A stretch of DNA of 20,597 bases from NCBI GenBank assembly GCA_031289285.1, contig JAITPT010000159.1:1-20597 (forward strand), in the 5' to 3' direction. The DNA comes from Puniceicoccales bacterium. Its GTDB lineage: Bacteria > Verrucomicrobiota > Verrucomicrobiia > Opitutales > UBA953. The position numbers were made by a program, and so were the translations under genes. Below the pieces are notes generated by a model that did no database searches, was not told the origin of the DNA, and saw only the letters and a list, made by a program, of their open reading frames with translations. The first letter of the stretch is position 1. Each line of letters begins with the position of its first letter. Shown here in pieces: positions 1 through 4,462 of this stretch.

Positions 1-1
1 T

Positions 2-715
2 ATCTTGAGCGCTGGCATGGCCTACGCACTCGCAGCCGGAAGCCCGATTGAAACCACATTTAAGGCAGCGGGCGTTGACCCACTTTGGGCGGGCATTCCG
101 CGCTTGCTCGTGATTTTGCTCGGCGGCTTCACCTCAAACTTCGCGTGGTGCGCCTACCTCAATTGGAAAAACAAAACTGGCTACCAATACCTCGCCACGC
201 ACCTACGCGGCGGCAGTGCCTTGACCCCCAGCGCAACCGCCAACATCGAGCAAGCCGCCGAAGCCCGCGCCGAAGCAGCCACCGCGAACGCCACCGCAAA
301 TGCTGCTGCCGCCGACTTGGAAGCTCGCCGCATCCCGCGTCTGCGCAACCTGCTTTTCTCTGCGGCTGCGGGCGCGACATGGTATTTCCAGTTTTTCTTT
401 TACAGCATGGGCGAATCGCAAATGGGTGAATACAAGTTCGCGAGTTGGACGCTTCACATGGCGAGCATCATCATTTTCAGCACGCTTTGCGGCGTAATTT
501 TCAAAGAATGGAGTGGTGTGAGCAAACGGGTGAAGTTCCTTGTCACAGTTGGCATCTCGACCCTCGTATTTTCCACAATCATCATTGGTTGTGCGAACTG
601 GATAGAAGAAGCCACAAAAGCCAAAGCCTCCACCGTCCAAACACCCGAAAAGCCCGCCGCCGCCCCTGCAACCCCCGCCGCGTCGGTCGCGCCCGCCACT
701 GCCGGCGGAAAATGA
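2..715 (+). CDS. rhaT: L-rhamnose/H+ symporter RhaT, 3' part (5' end outside window)
   Basis: C-terminal 237 codons of an inner-membrane sugar transporter that couples rhamnose uptake to protons. The reading frame is open to the left edge, so the gene is partial. The segment opens with ILSAGMAYAL, followed by GVDPLWAGIPR; later come ATWYFQFFFYSMGESQ, FASWTLHM and IFKEWSG. These match, in order, the second half of E. coli RhaT as I recall it (FSAGMSFAMN, GVDPLYVALPS, MWYLQFFFYAWG, YISWMLHM, LKEWN). About four hydrophobic segments are visible. Two features are odd: an Ala/Glu-rich stretch of about 55 residues in the loop before the LLFSAAAGATWYFQ helix, and an Ala/Pro-rich C-terminal tail of about 30 residues; E. 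coli RhaT has neither. The TGA stop is at 713-715 and a repeat island begins about 25 bp later. Confidence 0.88.
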   Translation: MLSAGMAYALAAGSPIETTFKAAGVDPLWAGIPRLLVILLGGFTSNFAWCAYLNWKNKTGYQYLATHLRGGSALTPSATANIEQAAEARAEAATANATANAAAADLEARRIPRLRNLLFSAAAGATWYFQFFFYSMGESQMGEYKFASWTLHMASIIIFSTLCGVIFKEWSGVSKRVKFLVTVGISTLVFSTIIIGCANWIEEATKAKASTVQTPEKPAAAPATPAASVAPATAGGK

Positions 716-742
716 AAAATACGTTTCTGGCGCATTGAAAAC

Positions 743-794
743 GGTGTCGGCGGGCGCGGAGGTGTAATCCGCGCCCCCTGCCACTGCGCTTCAT
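743..794 (-). repeat. Module M copy 1 (minus orientation), interrupted by two insertions
   Basis: Short interspersed repeat, recognisable by GGTGTCGGCGGG at one end and GCCACTGCGCTTCAT at the other. It contains a 9-bp stem, GGGCGCGGA (752-760) with TCCGCGCCC (768-776), and a 7-nt loop. The stem lies just after rhaT and could act as an RNA 3' end, but it has no T-run. The module resumes after the inserted elements at 1067 (ATAAAACTGAATCC). It is the same family as 1104-1165, 2654-2716 and 10312-10365. Confidence 0.7.
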
Positions 795-957
795 CCTAAA
801 AACGGCAGTTGGAGGGGAAGTATTGCGAGAAGATGTTGTGGCAGCTGCGCTTGATGGATTTGTGAAGGCGCACCTGTTGGTGCGTCGAACAAAGCCAGCA
901 AGTGCAGATGCCATAACAGCTTCCGCAAGACGACCCGACTCAACTGCCGTTTTTAGG
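795..957 (+). mobile_element. 163-bp palindromic MITE-like element, copy 1 (complete)
   Basis: Begins CCTAAAAACGGCAGTTG and ends with its exact reverse complement, a 17-bp perfect terminal inverted repeat. The flanking bases are TTCAT at 790-794 and TTCAT at 958-962, a perfect 5-bp target duplication. The two arms (795-874 and 879-957) are similar almost throughout and meet at a TGTT tip closed by CGCACC/GGTGCG, so the whole element is one long imperfect hairpin. A stretch of about 40 codons starting TTG at 829 is open in all copies, but its size and the palindromic constraint argue against a protein. It is roughly 96% identical by eye to the copy at 17813-17975. No transposase is present, so it would be non-autonomous. 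The transposase family was not identified. Confidence 0.85.
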
Positions 958-964
958 TTCATAA

Positions 965-1066
965 GGGCACTCCTAAAAATAAATCTGCATCTCCGAAAAC
1001 AACGGTGCTTTTCGTCCCGTAGGGACGAAAGATGCACCAACACCAAATTTATTTTAAAGAGTGCCC
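965..1066. mobile_element. 102-bp palindromic element with 20-bp terminal inverted repeats
   Basis: The left end GGGCACTCCTAAAAATAAAT (965-984) and the reverse complement of 1047-1066 agree at 18 of 20 positions. Direct repeats ATAA flank it (961-964 and 1067-1070). The centre holds a strong stem-loop: TTTCGTCCC (1010-1018) pairs with GGGACGAAA (1022-1030) around GTA, and GGTGC (1004-1008) pairs with GCACC (1034-1038) outside that. No ORF. It is unrelated in sequence to the 163-bp element, and only one copy was seen in the window. It is inserted three bases after the TTCAT duplication of the neighbouring element. Confidence 0.7.
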
Positions 1067-1103
1067 ATAAAACTGAATCCTAACAGCAAAGCACTGCGCA
1101 TTT

Positions 1104-1165
1104 TTATGGAGTGCGGTGGCAGAGGGTGCGAAGCGTAGCGTAGCACCCGCCGACACCGCTTTCGC
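1104..1165 (+). repeat. Module M copy 2
   Basis: Runs from TTATGGAGTGCGGTGGCAG to CCGACACCGCTTTCG. An internal GGGTGC...GCACCC pair (about 1134-1147) gives a stem-loop. It is nearly identical to 2654-2716, and in both places it is followed about 25 bp later by the first 146-bp tandem unit, so module M plus the tandem array moved or duplicated as one compound block. Confidence 0.7.
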
Positions 1166-1189
1166 AGCAACAGCTGCAACGACAGCTGC

Positions 1190-1362
1190 AATAAAGTGCC
1201 AGACCCTTTTTTGTTTGACTCCAGATTTCCCTTCGACACGGGCTGCCTGCGCACCGCACTCCATAAAACTGAGCATCTGCGCATCAACCCCGCCACCACA
1301 CTCTCAGCGGGCGTCGTCGCCAGAGCGCAAAACGCAATAAAGTGCCAGACCCTTTTTCGTTT
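1190..1362 (+). repeat. 146-bp repeat, one full unit and the start of a second
   Basis: Unit 1190-1335 starts AATAAAGTGCCAGACCC and contains GACACGGGCTGCCTGCGC, CCGCACTCCATAAAACTGAG and TCAGCGGGCGTCGTCGCCAG. A second unit starts at 1336 and breaks off after about 27 bp, where the duplicated 141-bp leader begins. The ORFs here come from the repeat: the 146-bp period is not a multiple of three, so each unit shifts the frame. Confidence 0.85.
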
Positions 1363-1503
1363 CAGGAACTTCAAAGCAAACCGCGCTCCACTCCTGCATT
1401 GCCCGCCGACGACGCACAACCCGCCCCGCCTGTCAACCCCTCGCTGCCATCCCCAGAATTGAGCTTGCGCCGCGCACCGAAACGGGGCAGAGTCAGCGGC
1501 GTT
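1363..1503 (+). repeat. Duplicated 141-bp leader, copy A (directly upstream of a small ORF)
   Basis: Starts CAGGAACTTCAAAGC and ends CAGCGGCGTT, abutting the ATG at 1504. Copy B (1881-2020) is about 93% identical by eye; the differences are a few substitutions and a short block around 1479-1488. The last 75 bp can fold imperfectly: CGCTG (1442-1446) with CAGCG (1494-1498), and CCCC (1451-1454) with GGGG (1484-1487). The two copies precede different proteins, so this is either a shared expression or leader module or a recombination site. Confidence 0.75.
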
Positions 1504-1671
1504 ATGACATACGAAGAAATAAAGGAGGACTTCCCGAACATGACACGCGAAGATTTCGACGTCATCTTCAGGCATGACGAAAAAAAGGATGACTCGACCG
1601 AAAGAGTTGTCGCAGCAATCGGAACAGTCATCGCGCTTCCGTTCGTCCTCATCGCGGCCATCATCCCTTAG
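1504..1671 (+). CDS. Small hypothetical protein with C-terminal membrane helix (55 aa)
   Basis: Not recognised. The N-terminal part is charged (MTYEEIKEDFPNMTREDFDVIFRH) and is followed by an acidic/lysine linker, EKKDDSTER. A hydrophobic segment from about residue 36 to the end (VVAAIGTVIALPFVLIAAIIP) would anchor it in the membrane with the N-terminus probably cytoplasmic. The ATG directly follows the duplicated leader, and no Shine-Dalgarno is visible. Lower GC than the surrounding genes, and the protein-like amino-acid pattern, argue that it is real rather than repeat noise. It ends TAG; the following 45 bp resemble the sequence after the second small ORF at 2021-2236. Confidence 0.5.
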   Translation: MTYEEIKEDFPNMTREDFDVIFRHDEKKDDSTERVVAAIGTVIALPFVLIAAIIP

Positions 1672-1719
1672 CCTCCCGCACAATCCGGCGAAGCAGTTCA
1701 TGCGCTATTGTGCGCAAAC

Positions 1720-1836
1720 ATGGAAAGTGCAATAAGCCTCACACTCGGTCTTGCTCTCGGAACCAGTTGGATGTCCTCAATGGGGAAAGCCATGCAAGAT
1801 GTCGGTGCATTCGGGGCACGGGTGCAAGAAGCACAT
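1720..1836 (+). pseudogene. Possible small membrane-protein gene broken by repeat
   Basis: The frame from ATG 1720 begins MESAISLTLGLALGTSWMSSMG, which looks like a hydrophobic helix, and continues to GAFGARVQEAHN. At 1837 it enters the REP-like AATAAAGTGCCAGGCACTTT sequence and then leader copy B, so the remaining codons to the stop at 1980 are repeat-derived. It may be a truncated small gene or a chance ORF. The upstream CCCGCACAATCC...GCGCTAT resembles the sequence before the ATG at 2284. Confidence 0.25.
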
Positions 1837-1854
1837 AATAAAGTGCCAGGCACT
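1837..1854. repeat. REP-like palindrome AAAGTGCC-A-GGCACTTT
   Basis: This is the only place where the AATAAAGTGCCAG start of the 146-bp repeat is a clean palindrome, AAAGTGCC/GGCACTTT with a one-base centre. Elsewhere the second half has become CAGACCCTTTTT. It resembles the short palindromes mobilised by REP-associated tyrosine transposases (RAYT, Y1_Tnp family); no such gene is in the window. Confidence 0.5.
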
Positions 1855-1880
1855 TTTCCGTTTCCACCCTTAATGCAACA

Positions 1881-2020
1881 CAGGAACTTCAAAGCAAACC
1901 GCGCTCCACTCCTGCATTGCCCGCCGACGACGCGCAACCCGCCCCGCCTGTCAACCCCTCGCTGTCATCCCCAGAATTGAGCTTGCGCCGCGACGCGCAA
2001 CGGGCAGTGTCAGCGGCGTT
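1881..2020 (+). repeat. Duplicated 141-bp leader, copy B
   Basis: Second copy of the leader, again ending CAGCGGCGTT directly before an ATG (2021) and again lying behind a fragment of the 146-bp repeat. The fold is kept: CGCTG pairs with CAGCG and CA with TG across a T/T mismatch. Compared with copy A there are single substitutions and a scrambled block at about 1989-2001. Confidence 0.75.
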
Positions 2021-2236
2021 ATGGCAAGCCCTGAATTCGAGAAGCAACTCGCCGATTGGCGCGAGTATATGAAAACGACTCCGATTTCCGAGCCGTTCGA
2101 CCTTGAGAAACACAAAGCGAAAATGAAAGCACTCGACGCTTCTCATCGCGGTTTCCCTTGGGGCACCGTCATTCTCGGCGCAAGCCTCGCCCTCCTCGGT
2201 TGGACGATTTTGCACAACCCCCGTAAGTCCGCCTAA
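2021..2236 (+). CDS. Small hypothetical protein with C-terminal membrane helix (71 aa)
   Basis: Not recognised. The first about 45 residues are hydrophilic and rich in Lys/Glu (MASPEFEKQLADWREYMKTT, then DLEKHKAKMKALDASHRG), probably helical. They are followed by one transmembrane segment, PWGTVILGASLALLGWTIL, at about residues 47-65, and a short basic tail HNPRKSA. This fits a tail-anchored protein. The start lies directly after leader copy B. The sequence is unrelated to the 55-aa protein at 1504-1671, but the plan is the same: soluble charged part, then a C-terminal helix. Downstream, CCGTCCCGCACAATCC resembles the sequence following the first small ORF. Confidence 0.55.
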   Translation: MASPEFEKQLADWREYMKTTPISEPFDLEKHKAKMKALDASHRGFPWGTVILGASLALLGWTILHNPRKSA

Positions 2237-2283
2237 TCCGTCCCGCACAATCCACGGCATCCTCGCTGCGCTATCCTGCGGGC

Positions 2284-2358
2284 ATGTCATCCGCCGACAG
2301 CACCCGCACCCACTCACTCCGCCGCGAAAGTATTCGCGAAGCTCTCTCGTGGCTGCCT
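2284..2358 (+). pseudogene. Possible gene start truncated by palindromic repeat
   Basis: ATG 2284 opens a frame beginning MSSADSTRTHSLRRESIREA that is protein-like for about 25 codons. It then runs into the CAACCCCAACGGGG repeat, where the remaining codons (to 2523) are repeat-derived. It may be the remnant of a gene disrupted by the repeat, or chance. Confidence 0.2.
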
Positions 2359-2359
2359 C

Positions 2360-2602
2360 TCAACCCCAACGGGGTTTCCCAACAAAGCCCAGGGTTGGCG
2401 AGAGCCTACCCTGGGTTAATGCCCCCCCCCTCCCCAACCCCAACGGGGTTGCCCAACGAATGCCGATGTCTGCCGACGGAGACCCTGTTGGGCAACCCAC
2501 TTGGGGGTTGTGTGTGTGGGTGACACCTACCCAAGGTAGGCGCTCGTTCCTCGCGCCAACCTTGGGCTTTGTTGGGAAACCCCGTTGGGGTTTTGAGGCA
2601 AA
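2360..2602. repeat. Long inverted repeat with CAACCCCAACGGGGTT arms
   Basis: The left arm (about 2361-2400) reads AACCCCAACGGGGTTTCCCA then ACAAAGCCCAGGGTTGGCG. The right arm (about 2560-2602) is its near reverse complement, CCAACCTTGGGCTTTGTTGG then GAAACCCCGTTGGGGTTTTG. Shorter partial copies lie between (AACCCCAACGGGGTTGCCCA at 2437-2456; GTTGGGCAACCCACTTGGGG further on). Each AACCCC-AAC-GGGGTT is itself a 6-bp hairpin. The block could form a cruciform or a strong RNA structure. No gene seen. Confidence 0.75.
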
Positions 2603-2653
2603 AAGTGCCCCAACGTTAATGAAAAACACCATAACAGCGAAGCGCTGCGCATT

Positions 2654-2716
2654 TTTATGGAGTGCGGTGGCAGAGGGTGTAAAGCGTAGCGCAGCACCCG
2701 CCGACACCGCTTTCGC
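2654..2716 (+). repeat. Module M copy 3
   Basis: Nearly identical to 1104-1165, including the upstream AGCGCTGCGCATTTTTATGG and the GGGTGT...GCACCC stem. It is followed by CAGCAACGACAGCTGC and the main 146-bp array, as in the first compound block. Confidence 0.7.
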
Positions 2717-2740
2717 AGCAACAGCAGCAACGACAGCTGC

Positions 2741-3290
2741 AATAAAGTGCCAGACCCTTTTCCGATTGACTTCCGATTTCCCCTCGGCACGGACTGCCTG
2801 CGCACCACACTCCACAAAACTGAGCATCTGCGCATCAACCCCGCCACCACACTCTCAGCGAGCGTCGTCGCCAGGGCGCAAAGCGCAATAAAGTGCCAGA
2901 CCCTTTTTCGTTTGACTCCCGATTTCCCTTCGACACGGGCAGGCTGCGCACTGCACTCCATAAAACTGAGCATCTGCGCATCAACCCCACCACCGCACTC
3001 CCAGCGAGCGTCGTCGCCAGAGCGCAAAGCGCAATAAAGTGCCAGACCCTTTTTCGTTTGACTCCAGATTTCCCTTCGACACGGGCTGCCTGCGCACCAC
3101 ACTCCACAAAACTGAGCATCTGCGCATCAACCCCACCACCACACTCTCAGCGGACGTCGGCGCCAGAGCGCAAAGCGCAATAAAGTGCGCAATAAAGTGC
3201 CAGACCCTTTTTCGTTTGACTTCCGATTTCCCTTCGACACGGGTCAGCCTCATCACCGCACACCAAAAAAACGGGCGTCGTCGCCAGTGC
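2741..3290 (+). repeat. Tandem array of 146-bp units
   Basis: The motif AATAAAGTGCCAGACCC starts at 2741, 2887 and 3033, and its AATAAAGTGC head recurs at 3179, giving exactly 146-bp spacing. At 3179 a 12-bp stub is followed by a fresh start at 3191. The last unit is internally deleted: it matches to about 3242, then resumes with GGGCGTCGTCGCCAG near 3274. Units differ by scattered substitutions only. The overlapping open frames translate the same repeat and are not genes. The array ends about 150 bp before dps. Confidence 0.9.
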
Positions 3291-3424
3291 CTCTCAAACG
3301 CCCTTATCGTTTCGCGAAAAATGAACTTGCGGGGAACCAGTCGGCTGATATTCCGTCTCATTCGCAGACATTGGCGCGGCGATGCGCCGGAGTCACAACA
3401 ATAACTGAATCCGCAAAAAACAAA

Positions 3425-3438
3425 TCCAACACACTATG
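3425..3438 (+). promoter_or_regulatory. Non-SD leader CAACACACTATG before dps
   Basis: The 12 bases CAACACACTATG, including the start codon, are identical to those at the rpsB start on the other strand (8311-8322). No purine-rich Shine-Dalgarno lies within 20 bp. This suggests initiation on an unstructured A/C-rich leader. Confidence 0.4.
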
Positions 3439-3939
3439 TCCAATACAAATCCGAATGCTGGCGCACTTGCCGCCACACTCAACGACCTCCCTGAAACCGT
3501 GCGCCTCGTTTCCGTCGCGCTTCTCAACCAGACACTGGCAGACGTCACCGACCTGTGGTCGCAGAGCAAGCAGGCGCACTGGAACGCCCGAGGCCCGCTG
3601 TTCTACGAACACCATGAAGTCTTCGACAAAGTTGCCGATATGTTCTTCGAGGAGCTTGACGAAGTGGCAGAGCGCATCGTGACACTTGGCGGCATCGCCA
3701 ACGGCACTGTCCGCGCCGCCGCCGCAAACTCTGCGTTGCCGGAGTTTCCGACCAACGATTTCGGCAGCCTCGCCTACATCAAGGCGCTCGCCTCTCACAC
3801 GGCACTCGCCGCGAAGCGTGCCCGCGCCGCGATTGACACCGCCGCCAACGCCGGCGACGCCGACACAGCGGATTTGCTCACCGGCATTTCCCGCGCCCTC
3901 GACAAGGCTCTTTGGTTCATCGAGGCCCACACGCGCTAA
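3436..3939 (+). CDS. dps: Dps family DNA-binding ferritin-like protein
   Basis: 167-aa mini-ferritin that oxidises Fe(II) with peroxide and stores the iron, protecting DNA in starved or oxidatively stressed cells; members form 12-mers. The intersubunit ferroxidase ligands are all present with the spacing of E. coli Dps: H48, H60, D64, D75 and E79, in AHWNARGPLFYEHHEVFDKV and FFEELDEVAERIVTLGG. The length is normal and no long Lys-rich N-terminal tail is present, so DNA binding by that route is doubtful. The ATG at 3436 is chosen because the protein aligns from there. It has no Shine-Dalgarno but carries the leader CAACACACTATG, identical to that of rpsB. It stands alone, between the repeat island and a tandem array. 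Confidence 0.95.
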   Translation: MSNTNPNAGALAATLNDLPETVRLVSVALLNQTLADVTDLWSQSKQAHWNARGPLFYEHHEVFDKVADMFFEELDEVAERIVTLGGIANGTVRAAAANSALPEFPTNDFGSLAYIKALASHTALAAKRARAAIDTAANAGDADTADLLTGISRALDKALWFIEAHTR

Positions 3940-4009
3940 TGTTTGCGGGTTCCCCAAAACCGCGTCCGGCAGGTGCCGGAAACTTACCGAAAATCATCAA
4001 AAACTTTTT

Positions 4010-4040
4010 GCCTGTGGAAAGAAACTTCCACAGGCATTTT
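4010..4040. terminator. Probable dps terminator hairpin
   Basis: GCCTGTGGAA (4010-4019) pairs perfectly with TTCCACAGGC (4026-4035), loop AGAAAC, followed by ATTTTG and preceded by AACTTTTT on the other side, so it could work in both directions. The right arm is also the first bases of the tandem array. Confidence 0.55.
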
Positions 4041-4390
4041 GTTGTGTGTGTGTGGCAGGCGAGATGAATGCTCCATGCCCTTGGCGAGTCAAGGGGAAAA
4101 AATGGCTGCCATTTTATTCGCCTTTTATCCGCAGGGCGACATGGGCGGTGGAGAAAAACTTCCACAGGCATTTTGTTGTGTGCGTGTGGCAGGTGAGATG
4201 AATGCTCCATGCCCTTGGCGAGTCAAGTGATAAAAATGGCTGCCATTTTATTCGCGATTTTATCCGCAGGGCGACATGGACGGTGGAAAGAAACTTCCTC
4301 AGGCATTTTGTTGTGTGTGTTTGGCAGGCGAGATGAATGCTCCATGCCCTTGGCGAGTCAAGAGGAAAAAATGGCTGCCATTTTATTCGA
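4016..4390. repeat. Tandem array, about three copies of a 134/135-bp unit
   Basis: AAACTTCC(A/T)CAGGCATTTTG recurs at 4022, 4156 and 4291. Each is followed by GTTGTGTG, GGCAG(G)(C/T)GAGATGAATGCTCC, ATGCCCTTGGCGAGTCAAG and AATGGCTGCCATTTTATTCG. The last copy stops at about 4390. Units contain TGGCTGCCA, a short palindrome. No gene is supported in 3940-4462; the open frames here simply follow the repeats. Confidence 0.85.
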
Positions 4391-4462
4391 GGGGAGGACT
4401 TGGGTAGCGCGAGCGCCGCTCACAGAACTGGCTGAAAATGAGCGGGTTGCGGGGGTTTGGAG

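Noticed and set aside
823..957. About 40-codon ORF inside the 163-bp element, open in all copies
   Set aside because: It starts with TTG, is very short, and the sequence is constrained by palindrome pairing; the opposite strand is equally open. No protein is supported.
1431..1510. Integron attC site at the small-ORF leader
   Set aside because: Fold and GCGTTATG end are suggestive, but the core consensus is not met on either side and no integrase is in the window; kept only as a hypothesis within a finding.
2741..3290. CRISPR array
   Set aside because: Repeat units are 146 bp without short repeat/unique spacer alternation, and there are no cas genes.
1196..3404. Series of about 90-aa ORFs of similar sequence (MPDPF...) on the plus strand and counterparts on the minus strand
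   Set aside because: They are translations of the 146-bp tandem unit; the same DNA is read in successive frames because 146 is not a multiple of three, and no codon-level constraint is visible.
3940..4462. Repeated small ORFs containing ECSMPLASQ
   Set aside because: Products of the 134/135-bp tandem array in changing frames; no start signals or protein-like composition.
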